Source: Allacma fusca (taxonomy: Eukaryota; Arthropoda; Collembola; Symphypleona; Sminthuridae). From it: a stretch of 64,000 nt of DNA. How positions within the stretch are numbered: position 1 is the stretch's first letter; each line of letters starts with the position of its first letter. Shown piece after piece: positions 23,886 through 35,750 of the stretch. The notes under the pieces were generated by a model that searched no databases, had not been told where the DNA came from, and saw only the letters and a program-made list of their open reading frames with translations. Made by a program: the position numbers and the translations under genes. Location: the NCBI GenBank assembly GCA_947179485.1, contig OX359247.1, positions 64,159,001-64,223,000 on the forward strand, read 5' to 3'.

Positions 23886-26224
23886 GATGGCTGGAAAGAG
23901 AAGAGGAAATGTCTTTAGAGAAAGTAACTTTGAGAATGAGGCAAGGAATGAGGAGAGAAAAGAGAAAAGGGAGGAAGTTAAAGGGAAGATAAGTGAACCC
24001 TGCAGAGAAAAAGCTCGTAAGATCCCGGGAGACTAATTACCAACAAGTAGGGACTGTTTAGAGTATTTATTTAGTATGCCATGGAAGCTCAAACGAACCA
24101 TTTGAGTAAGCTCCCTTGGAATGAAATTCAGACCCGCAATTGATAAAATCTCCGAGGACTCATATATGCACTACAATGAAGGTACTTACTTAGCGTAAGA
24201 GTGTGCAAAGACCAATGGAAAGAGTTTCTTGTCCAGAATCCAAAATTCCAGTGGAGGGTGTCCCAAGAACGGTGCTGTGTTGTTCCTTTTTTAAATAAGA
24301 CTGTTCTATTGCCGTGCAGTAATAAATATCTATTAGTATAGGTTTTTTGACAGGTCCCTGTCTCAAGGAGAGGAATATGTAGTTTTTGTCTCGGCTTTTC
24401 TTTACTCCTTGTACAAATAATTAATTACTCAGTTGCAAAAATAATGATGAACGTTTCCTTTCTCTCCCGTTCGTTTACTTTCACACGCACACAAAAAAGG
24501 ACTAGAAATTATTTCTGACTGTCGGATTCCATTCTCTCAACTTGATTATATAGTAAGGCTAGATGAAAATTGAGACTCTGGACGAAAGAAAAAAATGATG
24601 GGAATTTTTTGGGAAGCACAACTCTTAGGTGTTGTGGGAAGATGATTTGACCTAATATGGATGGAAGATCGTTGCCTTGACTCTGTCAGGATTTCTTCCA
24701 CAAGGAATGTGCATCGCATGCGTTCCCTCATCGATTCTCTCCATTACAAACTGGAGGACTGGAACGAAGGGAAAACTCCCTTGTCTCTCCTATATTGAAA
24801 ACCATGTATCTCTCTGTCATTACACCCAACTGCGGGCTCAATCTCAGGAGTGGAATCTCTCTCCGCAGATTTCTCTTTATCAACATTATTTCCTTGCTAT
24901 GGCCCACACATGCTATCTTCACCTATAGAATAGCCTCCTACTGCTTGCACTTCTATAGTCTCCCTGCAAGTTCCTATAACCTATAATATTACATCCTTTG
25001 GGAAAGTATAGCTATGTCTCTTTGCATATTACTCTTATGAATATCTACAGATATGATCACATCATATGATTTAATATCCTTTTGTCCCTGCGGAACTGCA
25101 AAGCACGCCACAAACTTTATAATCCGTATTTATACCTTCGCATGGCTGGAATTGCATGGAAACGACCTGAAGTTCCGTTTAGAACGCTTTGCACTTTGTA
25201 TTTACTCTCTATTTACTGAATACAAGTAATTAGGTTTGTATAAATCCATACGTAGTAATCAGGCAAAATCGGGCCCTTTTAATTGGAATCTAAATTATTA
25301 AATTCAGTTTCACTAAATCCAAGATATTCAAAACGCATTATGAGATAAATACTGAAAGCACAATTGGCCAATTACGTTTTAAAAACAAAACAGACCTGGA
25401 GCAATTTATTCTAACGGAAAATCCACCCTACCGGATATTTTTAGTATTATTGCACATTGCCTACCACGTCTGCGACAGTAATGATACAACTTTTGGTGCA
25501 CGAAGAATTTCCTTTAAAACAAGTTATCTCATATGCTCATAAAAAATTCCTATTGATTTATTAAATATTTGTACAAAAATCAAATTAAACAGGAAATTAA
25601 AAATCAAAATGATATTTAGCACGACGATTTCTTAAATTTGAGTATATTTATAAACTTCATCAAACGTCAAACATTATTTCATGTTATCAGCGTAGTATAA
25701 TTGACGATAATTTTTAACATTTTTTTATCATGACTTCCGAGTTTTCGAGGGCACATTTGAGACATCAGTTTGTGAAATGCACTCCCGAGACTTCGAGAGA
25801 ACACTCCATACGGTTTTTTTATCCACACGTAATTATTGAGTTTCCAAACACTCGAGTTTCGAGTGCACGCCCTAAGTGCGCACTCTAGACTTCCATTTTT
25901 GATTGCACACACTCCAAGCTTGAGTATTCCAATTCGCACTTTATACTCAACATTTACTTTTTCCAGTGTGGATTTTAGGTTTAAGGTATTGAGTGCTCAT
26001 TCGATTTTTGAGATTTGAGTTTTTCAGGCACACTATATGTCTTGAGTGGAAATTCATATTTTGGCATTGATAACACATTAAATTACAAAGAGCTCGCTCA
26101 TGGTTTAACTAGGTACTGAAAGTTTATGTTAAAGTGTATTTATTGAACGATTAAAACGAACGAGCATAAGCTCTTACAGTCATTTGTGCTTTACATATTG
26201 ATTGCATTAGTTAGTAAAGTAAAT
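23886..26224. other. VGLUT upstream region and spacer
   Basis: No further exon recognised. Promoter and 5' UTR of VGLUT should lie in the first part, but no TATA or initiator stands out. 25735-26055 is a degenerate block rich in GAGTG/CACTC words, likely an old repeat. Confidence 0.4.
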
Positions 26225-27333
26225 TTAAAAAACAAAAAAATTTTAATACTAAGATAATCGAATCCATATCTTTGGTTTACGTGGTTAATCTTTATTAAAC
26301 AAGCTAAATTATATGCAAGCTTTCGACATCTAACAGACTGTCATCCTCAGGCACTAAAAAGAGTCATTTCACTTGAGTTTCCGTCTGGTATTTTTATTGT
26401 TCTTGGCATCTGCGTTCTAATACTTTACACCAAAATAAATACGTCTTGAATATCATTTTGAGCTGCCTGTTTGGAAGTACAAGTGTAAATAGTTTTGTGT
26501 GGCTGCAATCGTATATTTTTGTGTTCGTATGTATCGTATCCTTAGGTCCTCATATAACTCACATTCATACATTATGTGGTATGTATCTTCCTTCCATTTT
26601 TCGCATTTGCAATATTTGCATATGGAATTTATGGTATGTTTAGTTGTGTTCCATTTTTCTTGCATCCCATTTAGGTTAGTTGTTCGGTTTTTGACATTTA
26701 TTCGTGGCAGATTCAGACAGAAGTTTTGTATGAATTTGATCAGGGTTAAGCTATGCCCTTGCTCGTAGAACGGTTCCCTTACGGCGTGTGTTTTCAGCAT
26801 TTGGTACCCTTTGCTTGCTGTTTGCTGCATGTCTTGTACGTCCAGGTTGACGGAGTTCAGATTAATTTTTTCGAAAAGTTGCGAGTAGTTTTTTAATAGG
26901 TATTCTCTGTCAAATCTTGAGAATTCTTTATGTAATTTTAAATAATGGAATTCTTTCCTCCAGGACTGCGTCATATTTAACTTGGTTGGTTCATTCATTT
27001 CTAGTAGGACCTGGTAGCATACTTTGGCTTTATGTGTGGCTTTGACCGAGAAAATTGTGCTAAACATCATCGCCATTAAATTCTTTAGAAATATCGTTCT
27101 GTTAGACATTATTCCGGTTTCCAGTCTGAGAATGTATCTCGGGATGAAATTACTTGTTCCCGTTATTCTTCTTAGGAATTTCGTTGAATTTTTACCAGCT
27201 GGTCAATATAGTTGAAGCCCCAGATTGCAAATCCGTAGGCCGGAATTGTGCTTACTAAGGCGTCGAAGAGTCATTGTGATGTCTATATCTTGGAGTTTTG
27301 TATATTTTATTGTTCCAAGGAGTGATTCCACAG
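26225..27333 (-). mobile_element. LINE (non-LTR retrotransposon) 3' part, first piece
   Basis: The minus strand encodes the C-terminal end of a LINE ORF2. IPAYGFAIWGFNYIDQLVKIQR (about 27260-27190) is the usual post-RT segment; a frame change occurs near 27175, and the frame 27109-26453 then runs to a CX2C-X10-HX4C zinc motif (CKYC near 26560) and stop. The 3' UTR has a hairpin-like CCTGAGGATGACAGTCTGTT segment and AATAAA near 26285. The upstream part of the same LINE is at 33465-33720, split off by the 6.1-kb hAT insertion. Clade not determined. Confidence 0.75.
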
Positions 27334-27381
27334 CAGTGTTGCGACCAAATGCAAATAATATTTGAAAATTCAATTTCAAAT

Positions 27382-28222
27382 TAAAGGCGTGGCCCGCAGG
27401 AGATTTCCCAACCCAACCCGAGTCTTACCCACAAATACGTAACCCGAACCCGCCCGACCCGAAAGTCAACCTCTGAAACGTCGACCCGCCCCGACCCGAC
27501 AGTATTGTTTTTAGGCCCGCGCCAGACCGCAGCCCGCTGAGTTTCAGGTGACACAGCCCGACCCAGCTTGCGGGCCCCCGCGGGGCCCGCAATTGTTTAA
27601 GAACTTAGTAAAACGCTGTCAGATTCGCTTCCCATCACAATGTCTAAAACAAAAGTATAAACCGTAGAAACCGAAGAATAAATATTATTTAAGTTTTAAA
27701 AAAAATTTAATATCTGTAGCTGGTTCGATTTTTAATTTGTGTTTGAAAATCCCTTCGCAGGAAACGTTAACTAATGGTAAGAATACTGCTCTAACAAATT
27801 TTACATGCTTTTGATTTCAGAGCAGCAACTTCAAAACGTTACAAGTCACAGTCACACAATGATAAGCGAAGAACACGATGAATAGTAACAACCAACACTT
27901 ACAAAGGCAGAAACGTGAGCAATCACAAACGGACGCAAACCATATAATTCTGGAAAAATCCTAAACGTCGGTGATTGAAATTTAAACGTTTTGCGGGCTG
28001 CTTGCGGGCCCAAGGTATATTTAAATCCTGCCCGAACCCGCCCGCAGCCCGCACTATGTGTATAAATTTCAACCCGACCTGCCCCGTTGAAATACAATAA
28101 AAACCCAACCCGATCCGCAACTTGCAACACGACAAAGCATTAAACCCGAACCCGCCCATAACCCGCACGGGCGGGTCGGGCCTCGGCCCGACCCGAATTT
28201 TTACCCGCGGGCCACGCCTTTA
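27382..28222. mobile_element. Nested hAT element, 841 bp, TSD TTTCAAAT
   Basis: TIRs TAAAGGCGTGGCCCGC / GCGGGCCACGCCTTTA, perfect. Duplication TTTCAAAT at 27374-27381 and 28223-28230. Ends are strongly GC-rich with repeated CCCGACCCG/CGGGTCGGG words that contrast with the AT-rich surroundings. No transposase. Confidence 0.93.
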
Positions 28223-28610
28223 TTTCAAATGCGAATCAAACCAAATACAAATAAACATTTTATAATAAATTGGTTTATCGAATCAAATTCGGTTGTGTTT
28301 GTAATTTGAAATTGGTTTTAAAATACGGATGAACTTCAAATCAAATATGATTTTATCATTTGAAAACCAAATCAATTTCAAATCCAGATTGACTTAATGC
28401 AAAATTTGAATTTGAAATTGGTTTTGAACTTGGTTTTTAATTGTATCACATAGTCTAAAACATTGAAATCTTCTGGACTATTGAACGATCGATTTGGGGA
28501 TTACTTACAAGCATTGCATTACTTGCAGTTACTGACAATTACTTGCCACGTGTTTCTTACGATTAAAGTTGCGATCACGATTTCACTTGTTTTCTAATAC
28601 CACTTTTGCA

Positions 28611-29730
28611 CAGGCCTGGCATTCAAGTTCAAGTAAAACTTGACAAGTTCGGGTCAAGGTCAAGTTCAAGTCAAGTTCGGGTTACAAGTTAATTTGAACT
28701 TGACACTGAAATCTCAAGTTCGGGTCAACATGAAATTTGAACTTGATTTCAAGGCTCGAATCAAGTTCATGGTCAGGTCTTCATTATAGACTTGACATCA
28801 ATACCATGATCAAGTTCGGATCACATAACCCCAAAACCATGAACATGAACTTGACTTTTCATGGTCAAGTTCTTATACTCATATAATACGCTATAGATAA
28901 TCGTTCTTATGCAGATGTCCTTGCTGAAGCTGTAAACGCTAATTTAAATCACAGCGTTTTCGCGTTCAAATGCTAGACCGGTATTTCTGTGTTTTCAACG
29001 AGCAACGTGCTCCGGGCTCAAATATTACAAGCTAAATCCTGTTGTATTTTCTTCTTTGCAACATCTTTTTAACTTTAACTTGATTTAAATTTTTGAATAA
29101 TCATATTATTTTTAAGGTCCACAAGCATTTCACATTTTGCGATTCTACAAAAAAATACAGCTGGAAACACTGCTCGTAAGTGTATTCATATATATATATA
29201 TATATATACCTGTTTCAGTTGTCCTGGCACAGACCTACTAACTCCTAAAAGAATGTTAGAAGACATCATTTGTGTTTGTCTGTGCTTGAAGGGATGGTTG
29301 AAATTCAAATCTCTAACCAATTTTGATGAAATCCGTGCATCATTCAAAAAATTCTACGGGAAATCTAGTTATTTTTACATTCTCTTACTATAAGTTTTAT
29401 CAATCATTACTTCTAAATTTTGATATTCAATTTTAAAAAATAAATGGAAATTAAATCTCAGGTAATTTGTTAGCCTTTCTAATTATAAATATACATACAA
29501 CACTATAACTAGAAATTCAAGTTCATGGTCAAGTTCATGGTGAAGGTTTTTCTGAACTTCATGGTCAAGTTCGCCGAAATTAACTTGGTTATGTGAACTT
29601 GATTACTCCGGTTCGTACCTACTTTTAAAAAATCAAGTTCAAGTTCGGATCTTAATTATGGTGATATAATCAAGTTCGGGTCAAGTTCAAGTGCGAATCA
29701 TGAGTTGAACCGAACTTGAGGCCAGGCCTG
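28611..29730. mobile_element. Nested hAT element, 1120 bp, TSD CTTTTGCA, CAAGTTC-rich
   Basis: TIRs CAGGCCTGGC / GCCAGGCCTG. Perfect duplication CTTTTGCA at 28603-28610 and 29731-29738. Both ends are packed with TCAAGTTC/GAACTTGA words over about 250 bp. A TA microsatellite lies at about 29190-29210. Related in style and size to the hAT at 52089-63258. Confidence 0.93.
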
Positions 29731-29779
29731 CTTTTGCAGCACATCGTACCAGGTACCAAAATTATTATAAAATAAAATT

Positions 29780-30438
29780 CAAATTGAACAGGAAGATACT
29801 CAAGATCCAGCAGTTGACGAAACTCAACTAATTCATGCTCAAAATACACATCCATCGTCCACGACCATTTCAAAATCAAACATTAAGTTAACATACACAA
29901 GCAATTACTTACTAGTGTACAAACAATATGTTAAACAATCAACATACTTTTACTTGCACAACCAGTAATATGTTGGCACACCTAATTTAATTAAGTGCTT
30001 TTTTGTCCTTTCCTTTTTGATTCATGCTTTGTACATGGTAATTCAGGACTATTAAAACATAGTGGACATCCCCGAAGAAATGCCCACTAATGTTGAACCT
30101 GGACACAATGTTCTGTATAAAAGTCAAATGGACCGGCCTAATCTTGATTCAATGAATGAATTGGAAGCGTATTTAGCTTCGTCCAGTGCCGCTTCCTCAT
30201 CTCTGAAAAATGGGGTGCTTTGGTGGTGGAAGTTTATTATTTGAATTAGAATTAATACACAATAAATAAGTTAAACTACTATTTTGGCAGCTTTTAACTT
30301 GTTTTACGACAATGAACACTCATTCCATAATGTGTCAAAAATATTTAGATTTGCTTAGGAGCTTCAACAACTGGTGTGCTTATTCGCATCAGGAACCGAC
30401 TTATTGACTGAGAAAAGAATGGTAATGCATGCTGTTAC
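29780..30438 (+). pseudogene. hAT transposase C-terminal remnant
   Basis: Plus-strand fragments: MNELEAYLASSSAASSS then NGVLWWWKF (30152-30243), and after a gap CLFASGTDLLTEKRM (about 30385-30430), preceded in another frame by GASTTGV. These match the hAT dimerisation domain (LEEYL, then WWK, then PAS..ERLFS..G...TKKR). Several frame changes; the foldback element at 30439 cuts its end. Presumably the remains of the transposase of the outer hAT element. Confidence 0.65.
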
Positions 30439-33082
30439 GGTATCCTAGCTAAACGCATAAAGAGCTAAACGTATAACAGCTAAACGCATAGAGTTATACG
30501 CATAATCATCTATACGTATAAGGTATCTAAACGTATAATCATCTATACGTATAAGGTATCTAAACGCATAATCATCTATACGTATAAGGTATCTAAACGT
30601 ATAATCATCTATACGTATAAGGTATCTAAACGCATAATCATCTATACGTATAAGGTATCTAAACGTATAAGGAGCAAAATGTATAATAATGTACAGAATT
30701 TTAATTCATGGATCCAATCAATATTTTCCGTTCCACACATTCCCTTGCAACACCATCGTCGTTGAAGAGATCAAATTAGCTATTGAATATTTAACCCGCG
30801 TCTACATGCAATTTCAATAAAAGGAGTATACAATAAAATGTTATAATAATAGTCTACGTACAGGAAATGTGTACAGGCAAGCCGTCTAATTAAAAATTCC
30901 CAATTACCATTCTAACAGTAATAGTTCTTCTCTAATAGTAAGTGACTATTAACTTTGTTGTCTCTTACGTGAAAATAAATAAATACTGAAGATGAACTTT
31001 AATGAAGGAAAGGTATTAATCATTACTGAAGATTTAAGGAAGGATCTCAACGATACTACTTTGAAGGAAGGAATTTAGCTTTCAAGCCATCAATATGAAG
31101 AGGTCTTAAGGAAGGAAATAGATCTAGTTTTAACATTGGAATGATTGAAGGAAGGAAAAATCATTTGAACATATCTGTCAGCCGTGTAGTATCCATGTAT
31201 ATTTTACCTTCTTGTTTCATATCGTGCATATGGAGAGGAAACAAGGCTATAGCTGAAGAGTATTTTTAGTTATAGTTAAAATGGTCTGTATGCAGTCTCC
31301 TGAAAAACAGTGGATTCATTACATGGATTATTTGCGTGGGTTTTACCCGAACACATTACCTGTACGTAGACTATTTACCTTTTATTAAAATCGCATGTAG
31401 ACTAAATATTCAATAGCTAATTTTGTATCTTTAACGACGATGCTCTTACAAGGGAATGTATTAAAGAGAACGCGAAATATTGTTTTGATCCCTCAATTAA
31501 AACGCTAGCCTAATTCATACGAATGTCAATATTTAAATGCGTACGAAATACATAATGGACTGAGATTTTTGCTAAGGACTTTTAATATGACTGAGGCTGA
31601 TAGGGACTAAACCATGGATACTACACGGCTGACAGAGATGTTCAAATGATTTTTCCTTCCTTCAATCCTTCCAATGTTAAAACTAGATCTATTTCATTCC
31701 TTCAGACCTCTTCATAAGGCTTGAAAGCTAAATTCCTTCCTTCACCCTTCCTTCAAAGTAGTATTGTTGAGATTCTTCCTTAAACCTTCAGTAATGACTA
31801 ATACCTTTCCTTCATCAAAGTTCATCTTCCGTATTTATTTATTTTCATGTAAGAGACAACAAAGTTAATAGTCAGTTACTATTAGAGAAGAACTATTACT
31901 GTTAGAATGCTAATTGGGAATTTTGAGTTAGACGACTTGCGTGTACACATTTCGTGTACTATTATTATAACATATTATTGTATACTCCTTTTATTGAAAT
32001 TGTATGTAGACGTGGGTTTAATATTCAATAGTCAATTTGATCTCTTTAACGATGATGCTGTCGCAAGGGATTGTGTGAAATATTGTTTGGATCCCTGAAT
32101 TAAAATACCGGCCTTACTCAAATCAATGTCAATATTTACATGTACATTATTATACATTTTGCTCCTTATACGTTTTAAAAGCCTATACGTATAGATGATT
32201 ATACGTTTAGATACCTTATACGTATAGATGATTATGCGTTTAGATACCTTATACGTATAGGTGATTATACGTTTAGATACCTTATACGTATAGGTGATTA
32301 TACGTTTAGATACCTTATACGTATAGATGATTATGCGTATTGAGCTTATACGTATAGATGATTATGCGTTTAGATACCTTATACGTATAGGTGATTATAC
32401 GTTTAGATACCTTATACGTATAGATGATTATGCGTATAGATACCTTATACGTATAGATGATTATGCGTTTAGATACCTTATACGTATAGGTGATTATACG
32501 TTTAGATACCTTATACGTATAGGTGATTATACGTTTAGATACCTTATACGTATAGATGATTATGCGTATTGAGCTTATACGTATAGATGATTATGCGTTT
32601 AGATACCTTATACGTATAGGTGATTATACGTTTAGATACCTTATACGTATAGGTGATTATACGTATAGATACCTTATACGTATAGATGATTATGCGTTTA
32701 GATACCTTTTACGTATAGGTGATTATACGTTTAGATACCTTATACGTATAGGTGATTATACGTTTAGATACCTTATACGTATAGATGATTATGCGTATTG
32801 AGCTTATACGTATAGATGATTATGCGTTTAGATACCTTATACGTATAGGTGATTATACGTTTAGATACCTTATACGTATAGATGATTATACGTATAGATA
32901 CCTTATACGTATAGATGATTATGCGTTTAGATACCTTATACGTATAGGTGATTATACGTTTAGATACCTTATACGTATAGATGATTATGCGTATTGAGCT
33001 TATACGTATAGATGATTATGCGTATTGAGCTTATACGTTTAGCTTTTATACGTTTAGCTTTTATGCGTTTAGAGGGGTAATC
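30439..33082. mobile_element. Foldback element, 2644 bp, TSD GCTGTTAC, built of minisatellite
   Basis: 8-bp duplication GCTGTTAC (30431-30438 and 33083-33090). Imperfect TIRs, both with CTAAACGCATAAA after about 10 variable bases. The arms continue as a long inverted repeat: 30460-31215 mirrors about 31610-33060 (for example the CCTTCCTTCA-rich block at 31640-31830 against 31000-31150, and the ACAACAAAGTTAATAGTC region). The right arm is much longer because its 33-bp repeat is expanded. The central 31215-31610 partly duplicates the arm sequence in direct orientation. No coding capacity. Confidence 0.88.
32160..33065. repeat. 33-bp minisatellite with 229-bp higher-order period
   Basis: Repeats alternate ATACGTATAGATGATTATGC and ATACGTATAGGTGATTATAC cores, each followed by GTTTAGATACC-like text. 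A variant ATGCGTATTGAGC marks each larger unit at about 32334, 32563, 32792 (spacing 229). Because 33 is a multiple of 3, it translates as an 11-residue repeat (YLIRIDDYAFR), which I regard as accidental. A shorter inverted copy is at 30455-30675. Confidence 0.9.
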
Positions 33083-33464
33083 GCTGTTACTACTTAAACT
33101 TGTAAAAAGGCTTTACGCAGTTGTTAGCAAAATTCTCAGTGAGTTTAGTGAGTAGAATTGTTTGGCTGACTTATACTTAACCATATTCGCCTGTTTGGGC
33201 TAGGTGAAACTTGAAAAACCAAGTTCAAATCCCATTTCAAATCAAATTCAATTTCGAATAATTTGTTGATTTGAAATGCAAATAAAATTCGGATTCAAAT
33301 GAAACACTGCATTTGGTTTTTTCAAACCGGTTATTTACTCAATTGATTTGGTTTTTCAAATTCAAATCAATTTAAGAGGCGTGAATAAATTGCATTTGAA
33401 AACCGGATTCAAATTCAATTTCGGATTTGAAAATATTTGATTTGGTCGCAACACTGTTCCACAG

Positions 33465-33720
33465 CTTCGCTTGTTTTGTTTAATGTTTCTTTAAAGTGAT
33501 TGTTGAAGTTTCCATTCCTATGAAATTCAATCCCGAGGTATTTATAGGATTGTACTATTTCAATTTCTTCCCCATCAAGGTAGAATGCGTGTTTTCTCCT
33601 CGTGCGCCCCTGCCCAAATATTACTACTTCGTCTTATTAGTGTTTACAAGGGGATCGTTTTTGTTGAAAAACGGACTTAGGATTCCCATCTGCGTTTGTG
33701 GGTCCTAATATTCGTATTTG
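33465..33720 (-). mobile_element. LINE, second piece (upstream of the hAT insertion)
   Basis: The minus strand reads a LINE RT/thumb segment: TNKDEVVIFGQGRTRRKHAFYL-like, then SYKYLGIEFHRNGNFNNHFK. At 33465 it abuts the outer hAT; its continuation is at 27325 downward. The LINE appears truncated near 33720. Confidence 0.75.
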
Positions 33721-34393
33721 AAAATAGGTTTTGATACATGGGCTTAAACGGACATCAAAAACGGACATTTAAAATAGTGTCACAGATATCAAACAAACAA
33801 ATCATCTGTGATGAGCACTACGTGCTAAGTCACCAGGGAGCGAAGCGCCGGCCGAATGTGACAACAAGGGTTTTTAACAGTGATGTGGTGTGTATAAGGA
33901 AACGTGTATTTAAATTCCCCCGTAGTGGACACAGTTATATCTACTGGGCAAAGATGTTAACTGAGGCAAAAGAATAAAAAGTTTATACACGTTCCATGTG
34001 CTTCCTTGTATACAGTATTATATTCAGTGTGCATATTGTAAATTGTGCAAAACGTTTCATATTCGATTTTAAAACACCATCTCCGACAGCACTCCGACCT
34101 CTACCGGTCGTTAGAACACATATTTCAATGTAAACGACAAATCCTACAATAGATGGCGCAAGCTGTCCACCCCAATGTGCACACATATGTATTACCATGA
34201 GTTTATACGTGACCTCATTTAATTTTCTGAGGTCAAACGGATGATACGATGTCCTTCAAAAACAAGAGGGGTCTTCCTTTTTGCATGATTTGTTCCGGTA
34301 CAAAATTTCTGATGTGTAGCAAAGCTGGGCAAAAAGATTGCGTATCCTAAATCCTACATACATTTTATAGTTTACGAAGAGCATACATATATG
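33721..34393. other. Spacer, unassigned
   Basis: Open frame 33738-33977 (plus) shows no known family. GAGCACTACGTGCTAAGT at about 33813 resembles TTGGCACTACGTGCCAAGT at 35022, so this is probably old repeat sequence. Confidence 0.4.
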
Positions 34394-34531
34394 TAGTGCT
34401 GTAATATTGTTCGCGTTTTGTTAGTTCTTTTGTTCAGTTCTTGTTTTTTGAACAAAACAAAACAAACAAAATCAGTTTTCAAAAAAACAAAACTAGAACA
34501 AAACAAAACCGCGATAAGATAAAACAAAACT

Positions 34532-35186
34532 GGGGCAACTACGATAAGTGGCCCAAAGTTGAACTTTCCGAACTACGATATGTGGCCCCGAACTACGATA
34601 AGTGGCCCAACTTTCCGAACTACGATATGTGGCCCCGAATTACGATAAGTGTCCCAGCTTTGTAAATTGGATAAGTGAAGCGATATAATTATGAGGAGGG
34701 CATACCAGCTTTCCGGATTGAAAACCTAACCCCGTCGTTTCGGACGTTCAGGTTAGGTTAGTTTAGAGCTGGAAAGGGGTGCCAATGTGACTGTGAAGGC
34801 CCCTTCGGGGCCATCATAGTCACGGCACCCCTTTCCAACCTAAACTAACCTAACCCTCACTGTCCTCAACGACTACCACACAGAATCCACACCTGGTCGG
34901 ACAAGATGCAAGTGAAGGTGCAAAAACAAGAAAGAATGAGTTCGTAGTTGTGTCTAATTGTAATAATAATGTATAATGTAAATAGCGAATAGAAGGATGA
35001 GAGTAAGTCACATTATGTATTAACTTGGCACTACGTGCCAAGTACTCCGAATTGCTTCGTTGGGGGCGGATTTCGGAAAGTTGGGCCACATATCGTAGTT
35101 CGGAAAGTTGGGCCACTTATCGTAGTTCGGGGCCACATATCGTAGTTCGGAAAGTTCACCTTTGGGCCACTTATCGTAGTACAACC
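34532..35186. mobile_element. Nested foldback element, 655 bp, TSD ACAAAACT
   Basis: Inverted arms about 130 bp long made of ACTACGATAAGTGGCCC and AACTACGATATGTGGCCC repeats (34541-34655 and 35075-35180). Duplication ACAAAACT at 34524-34531 and 35187-35194; the host sequence is ACAAAAC-rich, so this is less decisive than the others. The centre carries the hairpin at 34751-34855. Confidence 0.75.
34751..34855. repeat. 105-base near-perfect hairpin with TTAGG-type ends
   Basis: The outer arms are GGTTAGGTTAGTTTAG / CTAAACTAACCTAACC; the inner arms GGAAAGGGGTGCC / GGCACCCCTTTCC; the tip is GGCCCCTTCGGGGCC. A few bulges only. It sits at the centre of the 655-bp foldback element. Would give a long-stem RNA if transcribed. 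Confidence 0.85.
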
Positions 35187-35270
35187 ACAAAACTATAACA
35201 AACAAACCACCACGTCAGCGGGTAATAACCTTTTCAAACTTTGAGAATGAAAAAGTGCCCAAAAGTAACA

Positions 35271-35750
35271 TGACCTCAAATTGACCTGAGTGAGTCACAA
35301 ATATCAATATGACATCAAATTGACCTGAGTGAGTCACAAATAGCAACATGACCTCAAATTGACCTGAGTGAGTCACAAATAGCAACATGACCTCAAATTG
35401 ACCTTAGTGAGTTACAACAAGTTCTGTGACCTCAAATTGACCTAAGTGAGTTACAACAAGTTCCATGACCATAATTTGACCTCAGTGGGCTACAAGAAAT
35501 TCCATGACCTCAAATTGACCTCAGTGGGTCTTAAGAAATTCCATCACCTTAATTTGACCTCAGTGGGCTACAAAAAATTCCATGACCTCAAATTGACCTC
35601 AGTGGGTCTTAAGAAATTCCATCACCTCAATTTGACCTCAGTGGGCTACAAGAAATTCCATGACCTCAATTTGACCTCAGTGGGCTACAAGAAATTCCAT
35701 GACCTCAATTTGACCTTGGTGGGTTATTAGTAGAACCATGACCTTACATA
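35271..35750. repeat. 39-bp tandem array, about 12 copies
   Basis: The unit contains TGACCTCAAATTGACCT and AGTGAGTCACAA or AGTGGGCTACAA; successive starts at 35271 and 35310 show the 39-bp step. The 13-residue repeat translation (LTSVGYKKFHDLN) is a by-product of 39 being divisible by 3. The unit changes gradually from a GAGTCACAAATAGCAACA form (left) to a GGGCTACAAGAAATTCCA form (right). Confidence 0.9.

Larger units (their letters stand above)
27334..33456. mobile_element. Composite hAT element, 6123 bp, TSD TTCCACAG, inserted in the LINE
   Basis: 17-bp perfect TIRs CAGTGTTGCGACCAAAT / ATTTGGTCGCAACACTG. Perfect 8-bp duplication TTCCACAG (27326-27333 and 33457-33464). The subterminal zones (27350-27380, 28230-28500, 33210-33440) are rich in AATTTGAAATTGGTTTT words. 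The interior keeps a decayed hAT transposase C-terminus (about 29790-30438) and holds three later insertions at 27382, 28611 and 30439. Without these three, and one TSD copy each, the element would be about 1.5 kb. Confidence 0.95.

Noticed and set aside
30455-30675. CRISPR-like regular repeats
   Set aside because: Units are contiguous minisatellite without unique spacers, in a eukaryotic transposon.
32327-32997. Three open frames of 81, 81 and 70 codons with an 11-residue repeat
   Set aside because: They come from the 33-bp minisatellite in a foldback element; the repeat length divisible by 3 keeps any stop-free frame open.
33738-33977. 79-codon frame in the LINE flank
   Set aside because: Not in the LINE frame and no known family.
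35446-35730. 94-codon frame with a 13-residue repeat
   Set aside because: By-product of the 39-bp tandem array; no start context, no homology.
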